DNA of 64,000 nucleotides from Nymphaea colorata (taxonomy: Eukaryota > Streptophyta > Magnoliopsida > Nymphaeales > Nymphaeaceae), in assembly GCF_008831285.2 (NCBI RefSeq), contig NC_045147.1, forward strand, positions 1,328,001-1,392,000, given 5' to 3'. The number at the start of each line of letters is the position of its first letter. The first letter of the stretch is position 1. The position numbers and the translations under genes are program-made. Positions 34,560 through 46,700 of the stretch are shown in pieces. Below the pieces are notes generated by a model. It was not told where the DNA came from, ran no database searches, and saw only the letters and a program-made list of their open reading frames with translations.

Positions 34560-36165
34560 GTTCGACAAGAATACCAAAACCAAATCCCAAGTATGCAAAC
34601 GCAGACTGTGCCATCATGGAGGAGATCAAACCAGCTTCTTTTGAAGAAGCAAAAGATGTTGGAAAATGGCAAGCTGCAATGAAAGATGAAATGAAGGCAT
34701 TGGAGCATAATGAGACTTAGGAACTTGTACGAAAGCTCGCAGGAGTAAAGCCCATTACTTCTAAGTGGGTTTACAAAATAGAAAGAAAGGCAGATGACTC
34801 AGTCAATAGATATAAGGCTCGACTAGTCATGAGAAGATTTTCACAGTAGTATAATATTGACTTTAAAGAAACTTTTAGTCCTGTTGCAAAGATCACATCT
34901 GTATGTATTTTGATAGCCATTGCTGCAAGGAAATCTTGGAAGCTATTGAAAATGGATGTGAAAAGTACTTTATATGAGGATCTTGATCATGAAATTTATA
35001 TGGAGTAGCATGAAGGATTCAAATCTCCAAACAAGCAAAATTGTGTTTGCAAGCTAAGAAAAGCACTCTATGGACTGAAGCAAGCACCCAGAGCATGGTA
35101 TGAAAAAATACTGAATTTTTGGTGTTTAGTGGATTTCAAGTCACCTCAGCAGACTCGAGTCCCTTCGTCAAGACAAGAGGTATGAAGATGACTATTTTGT
35201 TCATTTATGTTGATGATTTAATTATTACTGAAGATGACAAGGAAGAAATTAATCTCATTCGTGAACATTTCACGGTAAGATTCGAAATGAAAGAGCTGGG
35301 GGAGTTACGAAACTTCCTTGGATTAGAAATTGATTAAATCTAAAGGATTATTTTTAAGTCAACTGAAGTATGCTCATGACTTACTACGTAAGTATAGTAT
35401 GCTCGGTTGCAAACCTATCTCAACACCAATTGAGATAAATGCAAAGTTTAGAATTGATGAAGGAGACAAACTAGAAGATGTCACTATGTATCAGCAACTG
35501 ATTGGAAGCTTAATTTACTTAACATTGTCAAGACCAGATATTGCCTATGCAGTTGGTGTTGTGAGCAGATTCATGCAAACTCCAAGAAAGCCACATTTAG
35601 AAGCAGTAAAAAGAATATCAAGGTATGTCAAAGGAACTCTTGACTTTGATATACTTTATGAAAAAAGTCCAACCTATCAGATTGTTGGTCATTGTGATGT
35701 AGATTATGATGGAGACTTATCAACTCAAAGATCAACCACTGGATATACGTTTAGTCTTGGAAGTGGTGCAATTTCATGGTGTAACAAGAGACAGCCGACA
35801 GTTTCACTATCTACAATAGAAGCAGAATATAGAGCAACATCTCAAGTAGCACAAGAGTGTGTGCGGTTGATGCGACTGCTGAAAGACATCATACAAGATG
35901 TGGATTATGTAGTGAGACTTTACTACGATAATCAAAGTAAAATTAGACTTATAGAGAAACTTGTCTTTCATGCTTGAACAAAACACATAGAGGTGGAACA
36001 TCATTTTATCATAAAGAAGGTACTCAAAGGAGAGATTCAGTTGCAGCCAATCACTTCAGAAGATGAAGTTGCTGACATCTTTACTAAATGCTTGCCGGTA
36101 CAAATATTGGCGAAACTTAGAAGAATGTTAGGAGTTATGAGTACAGAGTCGGTATTGAGGGGGAG
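34560..36165 (+). pseudogene. copia reverse transcriptase and RNase H, broken
   Basis: RT begins near 34630 (ASFEEAKDVGKWQAAMKDEM), with KPITSKWVYKIERKADDSV (near 34752-34805), [19 protein letters not shown] (near 35053-35105) and an intact YVDD at 35206-35217. Stops interrupt at about 34717, 34846 and 35007, and the frame changes near 35335. RNase H residues are kept in 35330-35977: [20 protein letters not shown] (Asp), STIEAEYRA (Glu), YYDNQSK (Asp). The RNase H tail TKHIEVEHHFIIKK follows a premature stop at 35975-35977. The RT and RNase H active sites are better preserved than gag and protease. Confidence 0.92.
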
Positions 36166-36166
36166 A
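36154..36166 (+). promoter_or_regulatory. Polypurine tract of the copia element
   Basis: TTGAGGGGGAGAT directly before TGTAAAG of the 3' LTR; primer for plus-strand synthesis. Confidence 0.88.
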
Positions 36167-36750
36167 TTGTAAAGTCATCACTAACTCTTGGGAAGAGTCG
36201 AGAACACAAGAGGCTACGAGCCTCATCCTTTTGTAAGTCGGTGGATGTAATGATAAAAAGGAAATAAATTAAGAAAAAAAAATTAAAATATGGTGGATTC
36301 TTCCACCACCGACTAATGATCCCTATAAATAGAAATGTTGGGCATAGTGAGTGCATTGAGTAAGAAGAGAGTGGTGAGTGTCTTGAGCAAGAGTTTAGCT
36401 CGTGTGTTCACTTCGTGAGCTCGAGTGTGGGAGTTTTAAGTGTGTGCTCAAGTGCAAAGGTGTTGGGTGCTTGGATGTTAGCTCACTACATGAGCTTGTT
36501 GAGGTGAGTTCTTGTAAGCTCTATCTTGACAAATAATGCAAGTATATTATTTAAGTATACTTGGTCCATGTACGTCATCATTTGTTGAGATCACTTTGTG
36601 AACTTTGTTGGTTTGGTGATTAAGCTTTTATTAAGTTTTGTCAAGCTTATTATTAAAAAGTATTTTTGACATCGAGACTCTGCCAGTTTTCTCTGCATAA
36701 ATTCGGGTTTGGATCTAAGTTATATCAAGGGCCCACATTCGTTTCCTTTA
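36167..36750 (+). repeat. 3' LTR of the copia element (TATA box retained)
   Basis: 584 bp, starting TGTAAAGTCATCAC and ending GTTTCCTTTA. It keeps CCTATAAATAG (TATA core 36324-36330), absent in the 5' LTR. Near the start, CTTGGGAAGAGTCG and GAGGCTACGAGCCTC form short inverted motifs present in both LTRs. Confidence 0.92.
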
Positions 36751-36755
36751 GAAGA

Positions 36756-36830
36756 TAGTCAAAGGTGGTAGAGCGGGAAAGGGTGTCCTCGTTACTCAAG
36801 CTATACGAAGAATCCTGCAACCATTGTGAC

Positions 36831-36862
<32 letters not shown>

Positions 36863-37035
36863 TACATGATAATGTATCACACATAGATATATGTATAATA
36901 TGTACAATGTTATAGTATGAAGATGTATGTACACAATATATTATATATGTTACATATTATATATAGTGAATATATTATTATAATATAGAAAATTTGTATA
37001 TAAATATAGTAAAGTATATATATACATCACGTCAC

Positions 37036-37083
<48 letters not shown>

Positions 37084-37550
37084 ATAAAGTATATTGTATG
37101 TTATGGGATATGTACATATGGTACATACATATATATGTGAATTATATACTATATATATCTGCATATTATTTTGTTTGATAACACAATATATACAAATCTA
37201 CATATTATATATACAAACATATATACTATAATATACATATATGTATACTTATATATTACTTAGACATATATGTCATACAATACATATATGTAGATATGTT
37301 ATATACGTATCATATATATACACATATATGTGTATATATATTATATCAACATATGTAAACATAGAATGTATGTTTATGTACATATATATACGTAATATGT
37401 ATATATGTACAGACATATAAATATGTATAATATAATATACACATTACATATATGTATAAGTACGTACATACATATAGATGTATAGCTGCATATACATTTA
37501 TATATATAAACATGTATGTACATTATACATATATATTTATATACAGGTTT
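36756..37550. repeat. End of the interrupted tandem unit, then large AT/AC microsatellite tract
   Basis: 36756-36830 continues the unit cut at 31457. 36831-37550 is almost entirely TA, ATATAC and ATATGT repeats, with (AC)n at 36842-36862 and a long (TA)n at 37039-37078. The tract holds many self-complementary ATATATGTATATAT segments. Confidence 0.9.
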
Positions 37551-40249
37551 GTGCCTAGGGCTGGTAGACCATCGCCATTGATGCTACCCAAAGCAGTGCT
37601 TAGCGCCTATAACTCCACTCAACTCATGGTTTGTAGTGACATTCATCAACAATTGTTCTCATCAAAACAGAGCCATGTTGGTGGGCATTCCAGCCGTTGG
37701 AGGGTTTGGGCCAGTAGGCAGAAGACCACCACCTACCCCACCCACCAGAGCCATCGATCTGTCAAGGGTCAACTGAGACCAGGGTGTACTTGCAGTACGA
37801 CCAAGCCTAAGATTGCAGGTAGGCCATCTCAGATTGCAGGTAGGCCATCTCGGCTATTCTGGTACATAGGTAGGCCTGAAAATCACTTTTTGAGCCTGAT
37901 ATGTACCGCCCACTCTAAGTCAGTTCTTTGACCCCAGGAATCAGTTCCAGGTTGGAACTATAGCTTCCTTAACTCCAACTCTACCTTGGCTCCATTCCCA
38001 GACCAATTGCAGACCTATTATCGTCACCTAAACTCAAACCGCTCGAGACACATCCAAATACGAACCCAATTCCTATGTGCAATATTCCTAATATAGGTAC
38101 CTGTACCGATATTTGATCCAATACTGGTACCTAAGCTCATGAGCAAACCAGTTTCTAAACTAAGACCTATATCCAAGCTTGGACCTTTTTTTGCTATTTT
38201 CCTTTATTTGGATACGGATCCATGGATCCACTGTTATTGTATTTCTGTCCTCTTTGATCATTATTCTTATTGCATTTTTTTTAAAAAAATGTCCCTTAGT
38301 TTAGTTAGACATTGATTATGCGGTTAGAAGAGAAGTCATTGGCCCACTGCATCATTTTCTGTCACTGTATCAAATTGATGTCTGATTCACTTTAGATTGA
38401 TGTTAGGGAAGTGATTAATGACCTTTCTTCATGCCTCCAATGTACCTAGCAAGTTGTTGAATGGTTTGAGTTGGGCATGTATTATCATGTTTTTTCTAGC
38501 TCTCTAACAAGTCCCTAAAAGTATCATAAACAATTCAATTGTTACTTATTACGCCATAAGCTGAAGTTGATAGGACGATTCTCAATAGAAGGTGTTCCAT
38601 CGTTCGCATTTGACACTTGAACCCTATGTATATCCTAGTTGTATAATTGGCTATTCTATCCCAGTTTTCCTTTTCATGAATGGTTATTCTGTCTTGAGGC
38701 TTACATGGACTTTCAAAATTGAACCTACCAATTGCATCGCAGATGTTTGCTATATGGTTCACTCATAAGAAACTACTGAGATATTACTCAATGTAGTTGA
38801 ATATTCTAGCAGATGGTGATCAGGGGGTATATACTTGCTAGAGATAATTGTTCTTGCCACATTAGTGTGGCACATAAATTTTATCATGTATTTTGTTGAA
38901 AGTAGCATTACTATAGTAATCATGGGGAGACATTTCTCTATTACCTGATATCCTCCTCATAAATGTTTTTATCTTAGTTTTGGGTGGTCGAGCTGGAGTT
39001 TTCGTTATAAAGCTGTTGGTAAATGCTAATTATGTGTTAGGTCTTCTTCTTCACAATGCAAGCATTTATGCTTATCTATTCTACAATCATTGGAAACCCA
39101 CCAAGAACCATGGATGTGAAACTTTCCTTCGTCAATTTCCACAGCACATGAACCTGTGTTTTGGATCCAAAAGTAGTTGTTAGAGCGAGGTTTCAGATGT
39201 GCTTTGGCATTATTTCGAAGCAGCAGGTAAAAGACTTTACGTTTTGTAATTCAGATTGGATACCAATTAAAATATGCGTCATCGACATCAAACTAGCTAG
39301 TCAAGTAATATTTTATTAATCCCACAAACAAGCTAGGGTGAGAAACGCTCAGCACAGTGGAGCTCTGGATATCAAACACCAAATCACCGGACAGGGTGCG
39401 GATACCAGTCTCCATGGTAGTCTTTCATCCTATTATCCAAATCAAATTCCAAGACTATTCGAAAGGCAAGGGATTGGTGTCTCTTCTTCTTGGCAGACCC
39501 AGCATTAATATCTGCTAAATAGCTTGCCCTTCAATGACCAGGTCATCATTTTGTTAAACACTGAATATATTCTACTTGTGGCAATGAAAGAGTCGCCGAC
39601 AGATGGTAAAACTACGTGTCAAACCTGATAGTGACATGAAAAGAGGGTTCAAGAAGCTTCTAACATGCTTTTTATAGTCAACAAAAACAAATACCATAAG
39701 AATAAAATTTTAGAAATGCATGGTTCCTTCGGCCGCCAAGAAACTGGTGATCTGCTACACTATTCTGCTCATACATTTTCCTTCCTCTTGCATACGACTC
39801 CCTATGTTAGCGAGCGTTAAGTAGAGTCAGACTGGTGCCATATGAGAACAAAGAAGGGGCCATAATTCGCGCGCGTAAGCCAAGGAATTAATATTGCACC
39901 TCAATTGCTGGAGTGTGCGTGAAGAATTGGCAACTAGCCCATATTGGTAGGGCTCCCGTCGATATCGTGAAACGCAGCACACTTCTCTGTGTAGCTCCCT
40001 GTTGGCTCATGTGCATGTTGGTTTGTGTGAGAATTAAAGAGCCGTGGATAAAAGTACGGATGATCCTTCTGCCCTATTAATTACATTGTCTATTTGGTTG
40101 ACCGCCATAATGCTTATATTGGGCAATGCATGAGATATTTGGGGGCATTTAATCAAGGAAGTTAGGAACGTATGGAGAAACCTTTACTGAAAAGATTTGT
40201 TCCCGGAAATATAAGAGCTACATAGATAAACAAACATTGCAGGATTTAC
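37551..40249. other. Unassigned spacer with a perfect 21-bp tandem duplication
   Basis: No gene that I recognise. AGATTGCAGGTAGGCCATCTC occurs twice in tandem (37810-37830, 37831-37851). A stretch at 37920-38160 repeats GGTACCTGTACC and AACTCCAACTC-like motifs and may be a decayed transposon terminus. 39280-39550 has exon-like GC content on the minus strand, but no frame is convincing. Confidence 0.4.
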
Positions 40250-40611
40250 CTGAAGTACCGGAAAATGAATATTGAAAAAAACAGAACTAAACTTATGCTC
40301 TATTGTATTGCAGAACAAGGCAATGAAAGGTGAAAAAGAAGAAAGAAGAAAAAGAGCGGCAAAAATAGAGATAGCAAGAGACTCTGCGAGTAGAACTCTA
40401 CTATACTTCGTTATTAAACGGATGAGAGATATTTATACACTTTACTAGAAGATATTTGTAAAAGGAATCATTGCTTAACAAATTTGTTACAACACACCAC
40501 TCCTTGATATTGACAGAATTGATGCGCATGAAGAAAGCATAACCACCTGATAAGGACCCTTGAGATGGATCGTATTACATCTTCAAACAGATTAGAATGC
40601 ATTTTTCTACA
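40250..40611 (-). repeat. 3' LTR of the minus-strand copia element (right boundary approximate)
   Basis: On the minus strand the LTR begins TGTAGAAAAATGCATTC at 40611, just after a polypurine tract. It contains GTGTATAAATATCTC (near 40426-40440), a TATA box, followed by CT-rich leader sequence. The end is placed at TACTTCA (40251) only because it ends in CA; there is no 5' LTR or target duplication to confirm it. Confidence 0.6.
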
Positions 40612-40622
40612 TTCCCCTTCAA
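40612..40622 (-). promoter_or_regulatory. Polypurine tract of the minus-strand copia element
   Basis: TTGAAGGGGAA on the minus strand, directly before TGTAG of the LTR. Confidence 0.75.
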
Positions 40623-43220
40623 ACTGGAGTGTACAGATCATCTACACCCAGTTTGCTTTTGAGAAACTAAAATGGCTTCTTGCGAAGTGCTTTTGTAAAT
40701 ATATATGCTATTTGATTGTTTGAGGGTATATAATCTGTTTCAATCATACCTTTTTTGATGAAATCTCTTACCAGATGCAATCAATGTCTAGATGCTTTGT
40801 CCATTCGTGGAAAATGGGATTGGCGGCTATATGGCAAGCTGCCTTGTTATCACATAAAACTTGAACTGGAGCTGTTTGTTTTTTTCTGAAAGCATTCAAT
40901 AGATTATTATTCAACCAAAAACTTTTGCTGATGACCTGGAAACAGTCGGTTGCTCTTAGGTCTTCCAATAAATAAAAATTTTTCCTTTTGCTGATGACCT
41001 GGAAACAGTCGGTTGCTCTTAGGTCTTCCAATAAATAAAAATTTTTCCTAAAAAAACACGGTAACCAGAAATCGATTTTCTTGACTTGGATTACACGATA
41101 ATCCAATCTGTACCACAAAAGGCTTTAAGTTGGAATTGATTTTTAGATTAAAAAAATATTTCTTGACTTCGATTACTCTTGAGGTAGTTCACAACTCTTA
41201 AGGACGCTGGATAGTGATTAGTTCTTGGCTGATGCATAATTCTTCTGAGGACATTCACACTGAACAAGATGTCTGGTCAGGTTACTGTAAGGTAGATTAG
41301 CCTTCCTACAAGCTGTCCGTACATAGCAGGATCTTCCAGCAGTTCCCCATCCTCTGTTCCAATATATTTCTGCTGTCCCATAGGTATTTGTATAGGCCTA
41401 ACACCAATACAACCTGTTTCCTCCCGTTGACAGAGGTAAATGCCTTGCTTGGACCTTGACAATTCAATTCCCAAAAAATATTTCAATTCACAAAGATCTT
41501 TCATGTGAAATATACTGTTCAAGTATTCCTTTAGCTGATTTAGTTGTTCTTGAGAGTTCCCTGCAAGAATCAAGTCATCTACATAGACTAAAACAAAACA
41601 TAAAATTTTACCTCTGCTCATTGTGAAGAGTGAGCAGTCAGCCTTTTATTGCTTAAAACCGAATCCGCCCAATGCTGTAGATAACTTTGCGAACAGGTTC
41701 CTAGGCGTCTATTTCAACCCATATAGTGATCTATTTAATTTACACACCCTTGTCTCCCCTTCTCTGCCATAACCTGGTGGCAATTCCATGTAAACCTTTT
41801 CATGCAAATCACAATGTAAAAAAACATTATGAGCGTCCATCTGATGTAGCCACCATCCAACGTGCATTGTAATAGTTAAGAGATCTTTTTTTAGTCATTT
41901 TAGCTACAGCTACGAAGGTCTCGTGATAATCCAAACCTTTAACATGTGCATAGCCTTTGGCTACCAACCATGCCTTTTTCCCTTCAACACTTCCATCTAC
42001 TCTATACTTTGCTTTGAAAACCCACTTGCAGTCGATGAGTGTAGCTCCAGCAGGACAAAGTGTAAGAGACCAAGCGTTGTTCTCTTCCAGTGCCTTTATT
42101 TCAGATTTCATGGCTTGTCTCCAGCAATGATGTTGTTTCGCTTTACCGTAGGAGGTTGGAGGTTGGTTCAGGCAGGGAGATATATTAAGAAGAATGATTG
42201 ATGGTTTGAATAAAAAAGATTGAAGAACACAAAAATCTGATAAGGGGTATATAGTTGATGACCTTACTCCTGGAGGTAATTGTGCCAGTGAGCTTGAAGG
42301 TGACATATTGTAGTAAAACTCCTTTAGCAATATTGAAGGCTTTCTAATTCTGCATGACCTTCATAGTTCAGGTTCATGTTCTATTTGTTCAACTTCTTGG
42401 TGAATGTTTGTGTTTTCAAGAGAGTCATGGACTAAAACTTCTAGTCCATGACACAATTTTTAGATGGTCTATCTTGTGGTAAGTTTGAACTGGGTTCTGG
42501 TGGTAAGTGATTTTTCTGAGTTTGCCTCTCCTTTTCAGGAAGTTGATTGTTTTCAGAAAGTTGCTCATTCAACATTAAAGGTAGAACACTGGGATTAATA
42601 TTATCTTTATGCTCAAAAATGGAAAATTTTCTTCAAAAAACACGTCCCTACTGCAAAAAGTTTTGTTGGTTTCCAAATCATACAATAGATATGCTTTCCT
42701 TCCAAAGGGATACCCAAGAAACATGCATTTATGAGCTTGGTTGTCAAATTTTCCTTTTGGAGTTAGATTTGTTGCGCAACATAAGCAACCCAAATATTTT
42801 TAAATGAGAGTATTTAGGTTTCTTTTGAAAGAGCATTTCAGATGTTGTCTTTTCCTTGAGCAACTGAGATGGGGTCCTATTTATTAAATAGGCTGCTGTT
42901 AATACATCCTCATCCCAAAACTTAATTGGCATGTTAACTTGAAAAAGGAGGGGGTGAGCTATACTTAACAAGTGTCTATGTTTTCTCTCAACCAGCCCCA
43001 TTCTGCTGGGGTGTGTATATACAACTTTTTTTATGAATGACTCTTGTACTTGTAGATACCATTCCACTTCATGAGATACAAACTGCATTCTATTATCAGA
43101 TCTCATTTTCAAAATTTTGGCACTAAATTGTTTTTTGACAAAATTGAAAAAATGTTTTAACAAATGACTAGTTTCTTGCTTGTGATGCATATGAACTATA
43201 CCCTCATACCAGTTTAAGGT
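40623..43220 (-). pseudogene. Ty1/copia pol, integrase to RNase H, minus strand
   Basis: This is the best copy of the family seen at 1-1659 and 11184-12410. On the minus strand: integrase (KQFSAKILKMRSDNRM, GLVERKHRHLLSIAHPL, LINRTPSQLLKEKTTSEML; 43229-42744), the linker to RT (42330-41827, ending CKWVFKAKYRVDGSVEGK and AKGYAHVKGLDYHETF), the catalytic segment with intact YVDDLILAG and DLCELKYFLGIELSRSKQG (41621-41277), and RNase H ([20 protein letters not shown], near 40870-40800). Several stops and frame shifts break it. The 5' half (LTR, gag, protease, start of integrase) is missing beyond about 43220. A perfect 63-bp in-frame duplication lies in the RNase H part at 40922-41047. Confidence 0.9.
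40922..41047 (-). repeat. Perfect 63-bp tandem duplication in RNase H
   Basis: 40922-40984 and 40985-41047 are identical; each starts CTTTTGCTGATGACCTGGAA on the plus strand. 63 bases equal 21 codons, so the frame is kept and the peptide [19 protein letters not shown] appears twice. Confidence 0.95.
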
Positions 43221-43776
43221 GGCTGTCATTCACGACAAAGGCATTTTGATACTGCTTCAGCATCTAACATCTATTTAGGACAAGATATTTTTATACATAA
43301 ATTGTTACGATTGTTAAGTATGAGACCCATAACATCTGACTCATCAATACTTACCTCTTGACTTGCTTATCGACTTCTGCCACCACAATGTTCCATACAT
43401 ATGCATATATAAGAAATGAGAGAGACTAAGGTAGCAAAATACTGTCGACTTATATCAATATTAAAGAAGTCAAGTATATCTAACACCAGTACAAAAGGAA
43501 CATAAAAATAGTCCAAAAGTATAAAGTCTAAACAGTCTAGTAACAACAAGGTCCAAGAACAACTATTTGAAACTTCTTTTGCCAGAGGGAGAATCCTTCA
43601 GTCAATCACTAATGCCACTATCTTACCAACCAATAACAAAGCAATGTGTTGCAATTACATTAAACAACACAAGTACACTGAATAAGAAAGAAACTACAAA
43701 CATAAATAATATGTCTTTCTTGTGAATTATTTTGTTCATCGAGGCTTTTTTTTCCCATCATTTGACAAAAGTTAAT
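43221..43776. other. Spacer between the copia remnant and the Tat-like 3' LTR
   Basis: AT-rich, no long open frame, nothing recognised. Confidence 0.4.
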
Positions 43777-46700
43777 TGTTTACATGCAAAGTTTTGCAAC
43801 CTTGCATATGACTGTTCTTATAAAAAAGGTTAAAAAAAATGTACTCCACTCCTTTTATCACTTGTAGAAAATTATGATATATAGGACCCGACCTAGTGTG
43901 ATAAAATCTGACCATTCCTAATGCCTTCAATAGGTGTAATTAGATGAAGGACTACACTAAGTATTTTAGATTCTCAGTTGTAATTGTCGTGATGCTAACA
44001 CGCATTTAGCTGAAAAAGGAAAGATCAAGTGAATCATTAGAAATTGGAGTGCATAAACAAAAAGAAAGTATATTTGGAATCTAGGGATACAGTTCATGAT
44101 CTGTATGATCATTGATCCATGCAACAGTTCCTAGATTCTAATATGAATGCATGCAAACTTGGTCCAGACATAGGTGAAATTCGACATCTAAGGTTTTTGG
44201 GATGTGGATTGAAGTCCAAATTATTGAGATCCAAAATTGAATTCATGTTTTGATTCACAAGAATCCAAATTTTTGCTTGTTTGTGTATCCTTTGCATGTC
44301 AGTTCTGACCCCTACCATGTCTTCTTTCGTCAGTCACTAAGATCAAGACATTTCTCAGAGGCCATATTGTACACTTTATCCTTAGAGGTGACCCAGATAT
44401 CAGGTCCATTCCCCCATATGGGCTCGTGCTAGGCTGGCATTCGTAGTGGTTCAGCCAATTCACGGAGGTCTTTCCCCATCTCTTAGAGAAGTGCAGTTTG
44501 GATACAGTGGCACTATCAGCAGGTCATCAGGTCAGAGGCTAGCTAATAAATTCTTTGGCTGAGAGGTGAAAGGCACACACTTCCACATTTTTGTTCCCTT
44601 TTGTTGAGATGGTGTCTCTCGTGGATGAGTTCATTGACATCTTGAGTCTGCATGAGCCAATTGGACAACCTAGAGATTCAATGGATGATTAGTTTTTCAC
44701 CAACTTTAGGATGGTCAATTACAATGCTTTATTATACCGGCTCACATGTATCTGGAGTAGAGACTCAAGAAGGAAGGGGATCATTGTTTTCTTAGATTGG
44801 TGGGCTTTCATGCACATTTTAAAGGCTGAAGATCTAAATATGAGGATTTAAATTGGGGTTTTGGATCAAATGGCTCAACTAAGGTTGAGATGTAAGTTCG
44901 ATTTTGAAATCCAAACTTGTAAAATTTAAGATCTTGTTACAAATATTATTGTAAGGTCTGCAATTATTATCCAAATTATAAGATCTTAGATCCAAAGTTC
45001 CAGATATAATATCCAAAATCCAAATTGGAATCCAATTCTGTGTAAGGTCCAAAATCATAATCCAAGTAACTTGAAATCTAGATCTAATACTCCAAACGAA
45101 ATATCCAAATTAATACAATTTTCTAAATCCAGATTCAATTAGATCACTCGAACGAATCATTTGGGTTCAAAGGGCATTTTAGGTAAACCTATGTATGATG
45201 AGGTTTTTCAACTGAGTTTCAATCTAAGTGAGTTGTGGAATCGATGCGAGGTCTTGACTAAGGTGTTTAGTAATCCTAATGTATTTTTAGGGAGGTTAAA
45301 TATAAGGTTTAATCTCAATCATAGTTGAACCTAGGGTTTTGGAAAGTATGTTTGACAACTGGTTCTATTTTGAGAATGTATAGTTTAGGACCATGATTTT
45401 GAAAATGTGTAACCTTATGAAAGTCAATTTAGATTACATACATGCAAGGACTATTGTCTCATTCATGTAGTTGATACACAGCCTGATTCTCACATGGACC
45501 TAATTCTAAGTGTACAGTTTGAAATTGAATGCATGATGCAGAGCAAAAGCAAACTATATGAATGCACAACAAACATTACAAAACATCTAATTATAATTTT
45601 CATGATTTTGAAAGTTGAACCTAGATCATGAATACACATGCAAAGACTATTGTCACGAGTCATGTGATGAGCTTAGCATGAATCCCAAAGTGAATTTGAA
45701 TGCAAATTTGAAATCAATTGCTGCATTATAATGTAAAAAATAAAAAATAATATTGACAATAACATGATATAAATTAACATGTAAACTAAGATTTGCAAGG
45801 CTAGATATCTTGGACTAGAGTTAGGACATGTTACAAAGCCCTAACTATGTTTAAAACATGAGAAAATCTAAATTGGATACTAAAAGTGGAACCAAACCCA
45901 GTGTATTTAGCAAGTCTGAAAAATAACACAATATGAATAAGTAGCTGACTTTGACAAATTTGAAAAACTAGCTTAACCATGTTAGATTGTAGAAAATTTA
46001 AAAGGGAGACTCTCTATACGTGAGACAAGGAACTGTAAGTGATAGATTTGAAAAACCTTTTCAGATCGACAAAGAATAGGACCAGAAACCTATGACAAAA
46101 ATGAAAAATTATAGAAAACATAGGCTGAAAATAGGTTGAAGATGTACATTTGGTACGACAAAAGCCCTATCAAATCAATTTGGATTGTTGTTAAAATTGG
46201 TTTGTAGACTCTTTGCATAACAGTGAATTAATAGGATTTCACAAATCTGCAAAACATGCACAGGACAAAAGGTTATCACATTGGAAGCATAAGACAGAAA
46301 TATGAATGACAAAAAAGCAGAAACTGAATTGCCTTAATGACTCTAGGACCATGTGTGGATGGATGAAAAAAGTATCAAATAAACTCAGTTTACCCTAAAA
46401 TCAGGGTTGTAGTTCCTCTACCAGATAGATAATCAATCAACTGGCCGTGGAAGCTTTGGAAAAGATTAAGTATAGAGAAAGAAAAAGGACAACAAAGTTA
46501 ATGGAAAAAAGCAATCCAGATAATTCTATAGAAGAAGTTATAGAAAAATAGTTTTGAGTATGTGTTTTTTTATAGATTGTTAATATGATTTATGGTTAGA
46601 GTGACATGGCTTTTTGAAATTATTGCAAAATTCTAGATTTCTACAATTTTGATTTTTGCATGAACTCAAAGCATTGTATACCTAAAGTTAGAAAATGTAT

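Larger units (their letters stand above)
31458..36750 (+). mobile_element. Complete Ty1/copia LTR retrotransposon, inactive
   Basis: A 5.3 kb element with two LTRs (31458-32025 and 36167-36750), a tRNA-iMet type primer-binding site, gag, protease, integrase, RT and RNase H in copia order, and a polypurine tract. A 5-bp target duplication GAAGA flanks it (31453-31457 and 36751-36755). The ends are eroded: the 5' LTR starts TC (TG expected, TG in the 3' LTR) and the 3' LTR ends TA (CA in the 5' LTR). All coding frames carry stops or frameshifts, and the 5' LTR lacks its TATA box. It inserted into the second unit of a local tandem repeat. The clade within copia is not assigned. Confidence 0.93.
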
